Shown here in pieces: positions 19,306 through 28,416 of a stretch of DNA of 64,000 nt. Position 1 is the first letter of the stretch. Each line of letters starts with the position of its first letter. Below the pieces are notes generated by a model. It saw nothing but the letters and a program-made list of their open reading frames with translations. It made no database searches and had not been told where the DNA came from. The stretch comes from Porites lobata (lineage: Eukaryota; Cnidaria; Anthozoa; Scleractinia; Poritidae), in the NCBI GenBank assembly GCA_942486035.1, contig CALNXK010000025.1:2673501-2737500 (forward strand), written 5' to 3'. A program made the translations under genes and the position numbers.

Positions 19306-21186
19306 ATGTTAAAAATGCAGTCAACGCAAGACGATTCAAGCAATGTTACTTTAATCTTGAAACACGGCAAGGAGATCAGAGCAAGCCGTAACCGGCTGTT
19401 AGGAGCGAGTGATTTCTTTTTTACAATCCTAAACTGCGACATGCAAGAGAAGCACCAGGGGATCATTCGGTTAGAGCACATATCAGAGAATGCCATGAGA
19501 AATGTCTTAGAATTTGGGCGCTCTGGTAGTGTTGATATAGAGAGTGCAAAGAATGCTAAAGACCTCATCAAGGCAGCGGATTATTTGCTCCTTCCAAGAT
19601 TAAAAGCCATTGCTGGGAGTTTCTTTATAACGAAAGTACTGCTATCGAACTGCATTTCAACGTATTATTTCGCAGAGAAATACAAATGCGATGACCTGAT
19701 GGTTGCCTGTAAAAAATTCATCTTCACAAACTTCCCTTCTGTGGCTCAGGGTCAAGAATTTCTTAGTTTGGAAAGTCACCAAGTGGAGGAGTGGATTTGC
19801 AGTGATGAGATTTCTGTTTGTAGAGAAGACGATGTTTTTAGGATCATACTGGAATGGATTAAACATAACAAGACTAACCGCCAAAGGAAGTTTGCAAAGT
19901 TGTTTCACCACCTGCGTTTGGCTTTTGTTTCGCGTGACTTTTTGAGCAAGGGTGTGGCAGCCAACGATCTTGTGAAAGAAAATTCAAACTGTTTGAAGCT
20001 TGTGACAGATTCGTTGAAAGGGATTTATCATGCAAATGACGTCCATTTACAGAGAGCCAGAAAATGGAAAGAAACGCATCTGGTCGTTTTTACCGGCATA
20101 CATACTTTGTGTTACCAACCTAATGATGACGAGTGGTACAAATTATCAGACGCACCAGTAAAATACTATCTCTGGGGACACCCAGAAGCATTTAATCGTG
20201 ACCCGTATCAAATGTGCGTATTTCAAGGAAACCTGTACGTTTTTCCAAGTGCGATATGCAGTGCACCAAGCGCAATGTACGATCCATCGTTAAACCGCTG
20301 GACTGTGTTGAGTCAACATGGGACAGCACTAGCCGCTCGGAAGAAAGGTTCCGTCACCCAAATGATTGACTCGAGGACAATCATGACGGACGTGAAGGTG
20401 ATTGGCTCAAAGATTTACGCTTTAGTTGAGTCTGCAAGTGAATCATTCCGAGATCAACTCCGCCGACCTTTTAGAACATTCCCCCATTCGCGATTTTGTT
20501 CCATCTTGAAGTACGACATTGGTAAAAGCACATGGAATGTTGTCGTACCTAAAGTTGAACAAATAAAAGGTGGACCTTGCGCTGTAGCCATGAACAATTA
20601 CTTTTACGTCATCGGTGGTTATCACGGTGACAAGACATTTGCTTGTTATGCTGGAAGACTGGACACTAACGACAACGTGTGGGAGCGGGTAGCGGATATG
20701 AAAACTCCAAGGTCGTATGCTTCTGGTATGGCTGCGCACGGGAAAATTTTTGTTGCCGGTGGCTTCGTAAATAACAAAACTACTGAAATGTACAACCCGT
20801 TAACAAACGAATGGAAATTGATAGCGAGTCTAAATACACCTCGCAGAGGGGGCAGTATGCTGTGTTTAGATGAGATGCTGTACGTGGTGGGTGGAGAACG
20901 AATCAGTGAATATTCTTCACTTCATTCGACAGCAGCAGTAACGGTTGAATGCTATGACTTTAATAGCAATAAATGGAAGCAGAAGATGAAACTGCCGAAG
21001 TTTCGCGAGGTTTTTGAGAGAAGGAACATTGTCATCAAGGCTTGTTCGGTCGCTTTTTCCAAAGAGGTATTCAATAAAGGCAACTCCAGCCGGCGCCAAC
21101 TTGTGTTTTTTAAAATCATCAGTTACTCACTTGTGGTGTTTTTCTTTAGTCTAATATTTCTCTTGTACTTATGGATAACAGTTTGA
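19306..21186 (+). CDS. BTB-BACK-Kelch protein with C-terminal membrane anchor
   Basis: 626 residues, no introns. A BTB domain at about residues 12-110 (VTLILKHGKEIRASRNRLLGAS is shifted from the usual D-V-x-L-x-V-x(6)-H-R-x-L-A form) is followed by a BACK domain at about 115-215 and a Kelch beta-propeller at about 285-565. Clear Kelch units include FYVIGGYHG (433-441), IFVAGGF (481-487) and LYVVGGE (525-531), each followed by the conserved W of the repeat. BTB-Kelch proteins are usually substrate adaptors of cullin-3 ubiquitin ligases. Unusually, the last 28 residues (about 599-626) form one strongly hydrophobic helix after a KGNSSRRQ basic segment, with no soluble tail, so it looks tail-anchored. 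A second in-frame ATG at codon 4 could be the start. It lies inside the fucosyltransferase array and carries their upstream block. Its lack of introns suggests retrocopy origin or an old intronless family. Confidence 0.88.
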   Translation: MLKMQSTQDDSSNVTLILKHGKEIRASRNRLLGASDFFFTILNCDMQEKHQGIIRLEHISENAMRNVLEFGRSGSVDIESAKNAKDLIKAADYLLLPRLKAIAGSFFITKVLLSNCISTYYFAEKYKCDDLMVACKKFIFTNFPSVAQGQEFLSLESHQVEEWICSDEISVCREDDVFRIILEWIKHNKTNRQRKFAKLFHHLRLAFVSRDFLSKGVAANDLVKENSNCLKLVTDSLKGIYHANDVHLQRARKWKETHLVVFTGIHTLCYQPNDDEWYKLSDAPVKYYLWGHPEAFNRDPYQMCVFQGNLYVFPSAICSAPSAMYDPSLNRWTVLSQHGTALAARKKGSVTQMIDSRTIMTDVKVIGSKIYALVESASESFRDQLRRPFRTFPHSRFCSILKYDIGKSTWNVVVPKVEQIKGGPCAVAMNNYFYVIGGYHGDKTFACYAGRLDTNDNVWERVADMKTPRSYASGMAAHGKIFVAGGFVNNKTTEMYNPLTNEWKLIASLNTPRRGGSMLCLDEMLYVVGGERISEYSSLHSTAAVTVECYDFNSNKWKQKMKLPKFREVFERRNIVIKACSVAFSKEVFNKGNSSRRQLVFFKIISYSLVVFFFSLIFLLYLWITV

Positions 21187-21364
21187 TTAGCGAGACATGT
21201 AAATATACTCTTTAGATGCCTTTTACACGAAAATATAAGCCTGAACGCAAAATGGTAAATTTACGCAACTGACCTTATTCGTGTGTTAGAAGCTAGAGTT
21301 CATTAATATAAAATTTAAGCTATTTAACAAATAGATAAGAATTTTCAATCGTCCATACTGTTGT
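21187..21364. other. 3' flank of the Kelch gene
   Basis: AT-rich. No canonical AATAAA close to the stop was seen; AATATAAGCC at about 21,230 is a weak candidate. Confidence 0.3.
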
Positions 21365-21518
21365 TAGTCTGCTACACAGCAGATTTTAGTGTCGTCACGC
21401 AACGCTCCTCCTAGTCTGCTACACAGCCGTTTTTAGTGTCGTCACGCAACGCTCTCCCTCTCCCTCTGTGGGGAGGAGCGTTGCGTGACGACACTAAAAA
21501 CGGCTGTGTAGCAGACTA
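21365..21518. mobile_element. Foldback TIR element, TAGTCTGC/GCAGACTA ends, 9-bp TSD
   Basis: The right arm (GGAGGAGCGTTGCGTGACG onward, ending GCAGACTA at 21,518) is the exact reverse complement of the sequence from 21,412. Upstream of that is a second, partial left arm beginning TAGTCTGCTACACAGC at 21,365. The element is flanked by a perfect 9-bp direct repeat, TACTGTTGT (21,356-21,364 and 21,519-21,527). A 9-bp duplication is the usual footprint of Mutator-like transposons. Confidence 0.9.
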
Positions 21519-21527
21519 TACTGTTGT

Positions 21528-22458
21528 TGACTATGGAAATAACGTTAAAAAGTTCAAAACTCAAGTGGAGCCACTCGCCTGCTGCTGACCGTGGTTTCAT
21601 TGCAAAACTTTTAGCATATTGCTTAACTTATAAAGCAGTACACTCTTCTTTATATAAGAATGTTGTTTTTTCCGGCCTCCGGCTGAATATTTTTATTTTT
21701 CTGCCGATTTTAGGTTGAAAATATTCTTGTATTACTCTTAATCATAAATTATATATAGTTTGTGGTATTTCTACTTAAGAATGTTTTGGGATTTCAACTA
21801 CCTGTGGTCTTGTCGTTCAGTGAAAGGTATAATTTTCTACGGCTAAGTTAAAAGCATAAATTGTATTGTATTTACATATTTTCAAACACAAAATTGAGGT
21901 CTTTTCAATGGTAATGTGATGTCTGTCTCTATGTTTCTTTTCCTTCTTTTTCTGTTGAGATTTTTATTTCTTTTTTACATGGAGACGCCATATTGGTGTA
22001 CCGTTTTGGTGCACCAATATGGCCGCCGAAAATCAACAAAAACACCTGGAATTCACTTTTTCTACAAAAGCTCTTTCTTTTCACTCGAGAACTAGCATAC
22101 GTGCGCATAAAAATATCTTCTAATACTTGAAATGGTTATACTTCTGAAAATCAAGAGGAGAGACTTCCACGAAACAGCATTCCTATTTTGGTGTCGAGCA
22201 CTGTGAAAACTCGGAAGTTCAAATTGCTGTATTTTCGAAATGAGACATGCTACGAGAATGGAAACTTTTGCAAAGATTCACTTTTTTTTATCTTCAACCT
22301 GGTGTAAATAAGAATTCGTAAAACCTCGCTATTTTGACTTAACAATTTGATGACGTCATTGTGAAAACCATCTATAGAAAAATGGAAGTTTAAAAGCTGA
22401 GAAGTGCGTATAGAAGAACATCAAGTGTGTTGCGGCCATCAAGCTTCCATTGCTGCTT
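21528..22458. other. Intergenic
   Basis: No gene recognised. The short hairpin CATATTGGTGTACC...GGTGCACCAATATGG lies at 21,989-22,022. Confidence 0.4.
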
Positions 22459-22612
22459 GCCTAGTCCCTGTAGGGCACTTTCCCAGGCCTTCTCGGTCAG
22501 TTCACTTCGGTGACGTATCCGAGACGAACGGGCGAAAAACGCCTCAAATCTTCGCTTGGACCACGTGACCTGAAACGCTTTGGCCGCGGTATAATAAGGC
22601 CTAGGGACTAGG
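22459..22612. mobile_element. MITE with GCCTAGTCCCT/AGGGACTAGG termini, copy 2
   Basis: The best preserved of three copies: left end GCCTAGTCCCTG, right end CCTAGGGACTAGG. Between them are TTCTCGGTCAGTTCACTTCGG, GAGACGAACGGGCG, TTCGCTTGGACCACGTGACC and GAAACGCTTTGGCCGCG. Non-coding. Confidence 0.85.
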
Positions 22613-23400
22613 TAACATTGCTACATTTTCTGCTTAGTGTGAACCAAAATTCTCCCTGCCGCAGTTGCTAAGAGGCGTCCAGCCTAAACTAAAATAAACA
22701 GAAAAAATGGCTGCCCTCGGATGTTATTATTACTTTTTCTCCTCAAAATTTACTTATAAGTTCATGAATGCAGAAGTCTCTTAATGCACTATATACTCTT
22801 CCATTGTTAATTTCCTCTTTGATGTACAATATGGTTTAGTCTTTTAAGACTTTTAATTTATACAACTTTTGACGTTCGATCCGCTCTAAAGATTCTTGTG
22901 TATATGAGATGTTGCTAAGGTAATTCAATCAATTGTATTGATAGCCCGGTATATATTGCGGCTGTAAAAAGTATCGTAAGATGCGGTTCATCTCTTTAGC
23001 CTTTCCCTTATCCCTTAAATGTGATGCAACTCGGTATTATATTTCCTTTACTGATTTATACTCTCTGTAACTTAGGTCATTACTTGGAGCATAGGTAAGA
23101 ATTAGCATGCTGCGTAACACCAAGTTGCAACCATAACTACATCGGTTTACCAGACTGAAACTGAATTAAAATATCAAAAGACAAAGAAAAAGAAAAAACG
23201 TACACACACAAACTTTTATTGCGAAACTTCATAAGATTTTGGTTACTCTGACGACTCGGTCACCTCACAACACCCTTTTCGGAAGATTAATGGTCGATCA
23301 TGTCGTCGGTCACGTACGACTGATTTCGCCGGCAACTTGGTCACGACTGGATGGTTGTATTCATTTGACTTCTATATTGGACTAAAATGCGCAAGCTAAG
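22613..23400. other. Upstream region of fucosyltransferase 3
   Basis: Contains GGTATATATTGCGG at about 22,951 and no recognised repeat. It does not resemble the shared 5' block of copies 1 and 2, so copy 3 has a different promoter context. Confidence 0.4.
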
Positions 23401-24642
23401 ATGTCTAAGACGAAAGATCGTCGCTCGTTGAGTTCTCTCTGTTGCCTTGCTTTTGGTTTTCTTTGTGTATTAACGATAAGCTTTTATCTTCGCATTGATG
23501 ATGAAGGACGTTCACTTAAGCCACACTGGATGATAAAATTGCTCAGTTCGGTTAATATTCTCACAAACCGGACGATACCGAAGAACTTGCTGCCACTACC
23601 AAGAAACAAATCTAAGGCGGTGGTTTTGGTCTACACCAAGTTTTCTAACGTTCAAAAGTGGATAAATGAGCGAGGTTCTTGTTATGACATGAACCACCCA
23701 AAACCCAAGGAATGCCCCTTACTAGACAAGTTTGAACTCACTTACGACAAGGAGCGGTTTACGGAGAGCGACTTTGTTGTGTTTGAAGCAAGAGAAATGC
23801 CGGCTTTAGAACATGTGAAAATGTTGTTAAGTGAAAGGCCCAAGTCACAGCGTTGGGTTTTTGCGTTATGGGAAAGTCCTAATCATTTTTCAAACACAAA
23901 GCCACTTCACGGCCTATTTAACCTAACATGGACTTATAGAAGTGATTCGGATATTTGGTCACCATATGGAAGCTACATACGACTCAGCACTGAGGTTCCG
24001 ATGAGCGGAAACAAAAAGGGAACAACATCAGATTTTACGCGAGGAAAATCAAAGCTTGTGGCCTGGATGGTTTCTAACTGCGGAGCTAAGTTAAGGCGCA
24101 AATTTGTTCGCGAGCTAAAAAAGTTCATCAAAGTTGATGTTTTCGGAAAATGCTCCGGGAAATTCTTCGGTGAGTCGCGACCATGTCCAAAAACAAAACA
24201 GGGCAATATTGAATGCCTAAAAAAGTATAAGTTCTACCTTTCCTTTGAGAATGCCTTATGCGAGGATTACATCACCGAAAAGTATTGGGCGAATCTTGGT
24301 GACGCGGATGTGATTCCTGTTGTAATGGGAGGTGCTGACTATACCAAGCTAGCCATACCTGGTTCATATATCAATGTCATGGACTTTAAAATGGTGAAGC
24401 AACTCGCAGAATATCTTCAGTATCTAGATAAAAACGATACGGCCTACAACGAATATTTTAAATGGAGAAAAAAATACAAAGTGATTTCCGGTATTGGAAG
24501 ATCATTGTGTAACATCTGCCAGTGGTTTGTTTCGAATGTTTCGCATGGCACGAAAGTATATAATGATCTTACCGAATATTGGGTGAAAAGGGGGAAATGT
24601 GCTACAAAAAATCATCTTGTTTTGAGTATGATAAACAAGTAA
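23401..24642 (+). CDS. Alpha-1,3-fucosyltransferase (GT10), array copy 3
   Basis: 413 residues, one coding exon. The basic N-terminus MSKTKDRR leads into a hydrophobic signal anchor at about residues 12-30, a stem, then the GT10 domain. RWVFALWESPNH, LFNLTWTYRSDSDIWSPYG (with two changes, R to S and G to S, against the other copies) and SFENALCEDYITEKYW are present. The predicted function is Golgi fucosylation. The C-terminal 90 residues are almost the same as copy 4 (VMDFK, the YLQYLDKN segment, GIGRSLCNICQWFVSNVSHG), while the N-terminal third differs freely. Copies 3 and 4 are therefore a subgroup, or have exchanged sequence. The RDSD to SDSD change lies in a conserved motif and could alter activity or acceptor choice. 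Confidence 0.92.
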   Translation: MSKTKDRRSLSSLCCLAFGFLCVLTISFYLRIDDEGRSLKPHWMIKLLSSVNILTNRTIPKNLLPLPRNKSKAVVLVYTKFSNVQKWINERGSCYDMNHPKPKECPLLDKFELTYDKERFTESDFVVFEAREMPALEHVKMLLSERPKSQRWVFALWESPNHFSNTKPLHGLFNLTWTYRSDSDIWSPYGSYIRLSTEVPMSGNKKGTTSDFTRGKSKLVAWMVSNCGAKLRRKFVRELKKFIKVDVFGKCSGKFFGESRPCPKTKQGNIECLKKYKFYLSFENALCEDYITEKYWANLGDADVIPVVMGGADYTKLAIPGSYINVMDFKMVKQLAEYLQYLDKNDTAYNEYFKWRKKYKVISGIGRSLCNICQWFVSNVSHGTKVYNDLTEYWVKRGKCATKNHLVLSMINK

Positions 24643-25809
24643 AGAGGGAATTTTTAGCGTTTTATATATCGGGTTATAAATATAGATAGCTGGATATTGT
24701 AAAAGGTTTCTGCCGAGTGATAGCAGCCAAAAATATGATAAAACTAAGAGCTCAGTAACCAAAACCTTTTTCTCGCCCCTTACTTTCGCTTTCCTCACTC
24801 CATTTTTCCTCTTCTTTTCCTATCGTAGTGTGATTTTCTGCTTATGGGAAGCATCTTGTCTTTTTTGGCCTCTTTCAATCATTTTTCTTTTTCTCATTTT
24901 TTCTTAGGGGAGGGGGGAATGGGGGCAGGGGGGTGGTGGGGGCTACAGCTGTACTCTTAATTTTGAGAGGCATGAATAAATTATATGAAAATGTTATTGT
25001 CATATCCGAGGAAAATAAGACATTTCGGTCACTTAACGCGACCGAAGTTTGAACTTTTAACGACGTTGGAACATTTTAACGACGATGACCGACCAGACAA
25101 GCGAGGAAAGTGACAAAATGAATGGTACAAACTCGTTACTTATAGCTGGGAAGGGCTCAAGCCAAAGCTTCTTTTAACACTATTCTTAGGTAAAACTGCA
25201 GTGGTTTAGTTATTTGTGAATTTTCGGATGATTTTTCGGATGTTTTTAATGTATAAAATTTAGAAAGGGATATGTTTACAATTTTGGGAAAATGCAAAAA
25301 ATATTGGATTTGGGGGTTAGATATGAAGTGAATAATTAGTTGACAATTACCAGATAGTCCACCACCACAACAAGGTGCCTCTGATCCCATCAGCGGACTA
25401 ACTGGTTTATATGTATGCCTTTTCTAACCTAATTTATTTCCTTCCCAAATCAACATCATTTCCCCCAAAAAAACAATCGTAATGCCCCCTTAATGCTGAC
25501 AAGAGGGGGCCTTGATCGGGGACAAAACGTCACAAAATCGTCACAGAAAGTGGCAATGGGATAAACCCGAGTCCTGGCTGAATACACAGGACACAGCTGC
25601 CAAAACAAGACTTAAAATATGGTTCAATACATAAATGCCCATATGCGTAAGGAAATTCACCCAGTCTAACAAATGCGGCCAGGGGGGGACGGGGTATACA
25701 GTGCTGTTTAATGAACAACGTCGATATATGAAAATTCATAATTAGCTCCATGCCTTAGGGGAATGAAAGAAGAGAAATCCGCTTGAGGTCCAGCAAAGAA
25801 TACCGTAAT
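24643..25809. other. Intergenic between fucosyltransferases 3 and 4, part 1
   Basis: No gene recognised. A G-rich tract (GGGGAGGGGGGAATGGGGGC and beyond) lies at 24,907-24,951 and could form a quadruplex. AATAAA at 24,975 is a possible distant polyadenylation signal. Confidence 0.4.
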
Positions 25810-25972
25810 ACATTTTCTTTTGTTTTAATCCCCCAAGCCTCGTCACCAAGTATGAATTTTAATATAACGAAATTAGTCGGTATCAATCAGATGTCGTTCA
25901 GAATGACCAATTCCGATATATTAGAATTCATACTTGGCTGTGAGGCTTGGGGGAATAAAACAAAAGAAATGA
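25810..25972. mobile_element. Foldback MITE with TTTTGTTTTAATCCCCCAAGC arms
   Basis: The left arm at about 25,812-25,860 (TCTTTTGTTTTAATCCCCC, AAGCCTCGTCACCAAGTATG) is mirrored at 25,923-25,970 (CATACTTGGCTGTGAGGCTT, GGGGGAATAAAACAAAAGA). A partial third arm follows at 26,000-26,036. Confidence 0.85.
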
Positions 25973-26033
25973 TCTTGAGGCTCAGTAATAAGTAATACAT
26001 TTCTTTTGTTTTATTTCCAAGCATTGTGGCTGA

Positions 26034-26175
26034 GCCTGGTTTAGTGGATAATACGGGACCGGGGTGCGGGGTGCGGGGTGCGGGGTGCGGGGTGCGGGGT
26101 GCGGGGTGCGGGGTGCGGGGTGCCGGGGCGAGGGAGCGACGGGGTCTGTGGAAAACACGGGGTCCCGGGGTCTGT
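26034..26175 (+). repeat. Repeat with 9 tandem GGGGTGC heptamers
   Basis: GGTTTAGTGGATAATACGGG leads into nine exact tandem copies of GGGGTGC (26,061-26,123), then GGTCTGTGGAAAACACGGGG and TCCCGGGGTCTG. The same framework is present in reverse at 27,974-28,066 with a single heptamer, so the tandem expansion arose inside one copy of a dispersed repeat. Confidence 0.9.
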
Positions 26176-27369
26176 TGGGTTTTGCCGCGAAAAATAAGTA
26201 AGCAACAACACTAATCGGTTTCCTTTATAAAGACTATATACAAACTGCGGACCGAGCAAAAAATACAGCCTGCAGACTGACGTTAGGCAAGGATAAAACG
26301 CATGCAAGGTGTAGAATGAAGACTAGAAGGTAAAATGCACACCTGGCAAACGTAAACTGTACTCGCGAAGGGGTTAAGACCAAAACCCTGAAATTAATAA
26401 CACTTTCTGGTAATCTGCTTTTAGTCATCTTTTCACTCTAATGACTTCTCTGGAGCGTTTTTATTTCAATGTTTACGATATGGAAGAATAACGGTCATCT
26501 TGACGTTTTGGAGAGACATCCTAAGCTGGCGCCTCTCATCTCTCAGGGCCGCCTTGTAAACTAACTTCGCGCGCTCGAAGAGAAGAAGCGACAAGTCGAT
26601 CTTTGTTGCATCAAAGACAATTTCTCTGGACTTTTCAATCCGTCAGTAACAATAAGGCAGTCCGGAACTGCTAGATCGTGAACGTAAATAGAGTAAAGTT
26701 TATGGAAAACGAATCTGTAACATATAAGTAGCCTAATTTTACTCAAAACACACAGTGTTTGCTTGGTCCGATACAATGGTAAGCCTTCCGCCTCGCGAGC
26801 TGAATGTCCGAATTCGAAACCTCGTCAGCATAACGTTTCTTTTTTCGTTTGTTTTTCTCAAGTTTTCTTTTTAATTTCTTTTCATAAATATCAGTTTCTC
26901 CGAATTCGGCCGGTAATCACAGATTTACTTTTCATTCGGATATTGACGGTCTTGTTCATGTATTGTTTGTTACTCAGGTCACCAAGACGTTTCCAACTTG
27001 CGTCTTTGAGTCTAACTAGCCGGCCATTTTGACTAGAAGCTGCTTCTTACCACTGTAAACCGTTTCCGAAAATGACGTAGCTTCATTTCATCATATTTTA
27101 CTCCAAAGCCGTGCTCGTGAGATTGTTTGCGCAAGGGCGATCCAAAACCCGGAGACGGAAACGGAGGCGGAAGTGAAAAATGAAATGATGAAAGAGGTCG
27201 TTAAACTGTTGCCTTTCATAAAGAAAGAATAAACAAAAAAAGTAAATAAAAGCATCGGAAAATGTCTCCAGCAGAGGACAATGATTCATTCATCCGGGAC
27301 ATATAAAAGACAATAACAGGGGAGCTGTGATTGATCACCTCTTCTTTTATCTTGTCACACCGCCCTTCC
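26176..27369. other. Intergenic between fucosyltransferases 3 and 4, part 2
   Basis: No gene recognised. Open frames on both strands lack domains. Confidence 0.4.
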
Positions 27370-27786
27370 CTGCCAAAAAGGCAATCGTGCGCTATCGCTT
27401 TCAGGTACAGTTAGGTACTATAGCGGTGCTGTTCTATGGAACAGTCTGCCCTCTTCTATTAGGAAAGCAAATTCTCTGGCTAACTTTCGACAGATGTTTT
27501 AAAGCGTTTCAGTTAACTGACACGGCTTTCATGGAAAACAGGCATTAATTTTTCTTTCCTCTTTTAGATTTTACATTATAGATATATGTTTATTTCTTCT
27601 ACTAAGTTATATTTGTATTTACATAATTGTACACCGTTTTATAAAATCACTCTAATATGTAATTATATTTTAAGTCATAGATAGTCAATACCATAGTTAT
27701 CCAATGTTAGTAGTATTATTTCTTACCTGATGTATTTACCGTGTACAAATAATAAAGATGATGATGATGATGATGATGATGATGAC
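27370..27786 (+). mobile_element. 3' end of a truncated non-LTR retrotransposon with GAT tail
   Basis: CTGTTCTATGGAACAGTCTGCC onward reads WNSLP-like (FYGTVCPLL in the open frame, WNSLPSS in another), then ANFRQMF. This is the closing segment of CR1/L2-type ORF2 proteins, as also seen near 4,200. A 3' UTR of about 200 bases ends AATAAA followed by nine GAT triplets (27,752-27,783), a typical LINE tail. Confidence 0.65.
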
Positions 27787-27973
27787 GGACTTGGCATATC
27801 ATTGTCGTGTCAAAAGATTCCGAAAATCGGTTGTCTTTTGTACGCTGGTGGCTCCAATATATATAATCAATTGTTAATTACAAGGAGCCTGGCCTGGCAC
27901 TTACTCACTTTAGGAAAACTCATTAGATGACAATGGTGACTTCTTTGGCCATGCGCAGTAGTCACAAAAACGA

Positions 27974-28066
27974 CAGACCCCGTGTCTTCCACAGACTCCG
28001 GGACCCCGCGTTTTTCCATAGACCCCGGGACCCCGCACCCAGGTCCCGTATTATCCACTAAACCGC
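27974..28066 (-). repeat. Inverted copy of the GGGGTGC-containing repeat
   Basis: Reverse complement of the framework at 26,034-26,175: CCGTGTCTTCCACAGACTCC, GACCCCGGGACCCCGCACCC and TCCCGTATTATCCACTAAACC. Only one heptamer unit is present. Confidence 0.85.
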
Positions 28067-28416
28067 TAAATAGCGCTGCGCGCAGTTACAAAATACACAG
28101 CCCGAAACTCAGGCAAACAAACTGACTTAACATAAGCAAATTCCTCACTTTTGTCTGACCTTTGTCATTTAAAAAATGTCATGTTTGTCTGTCTTTTGTC
28201 ATTAAAATGAGAAAAATGACAAAACTAAGACAAAAACTTGCAAATTTGTTACTCTGACTTCATTCTCGCGCTACGCTATTTTGCATTGATTCTGTTTCCG
28301 ATTTTCCTGGGTATTACAAGAGAAATCGAGGCAACGCTTATACAAAAGTTTTGGGGAACAATGTGCATTATGGTCAATATTATTTGAAAATGGTGAGTTC
28401 TGTAATGTTGTAAAAA
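28067..28416. other. Upstream region of fucosyltransferase 4
   Basis: A local palindromic stretch of TGTC/GACA motifs (CTTTTGTCTGACCTTTGTCA ... ATGACAAAACTAAGACAAAA) lies at 28,148-28,245. The shared 5' block of copies 1 and 2 is absent. Confidence 0.4.

Noticed and set aside
19245..19571. Minus-strand ORF of 108 codons across the Kelch start
   Set aside because: Antisense shadow of the BTB-coding region.
26061..26123. CRISPR-like direct repeats
   Set aside because: The 7-bp units are contiguous without spacers. This is a minisatellite in a eukaryotic genome.
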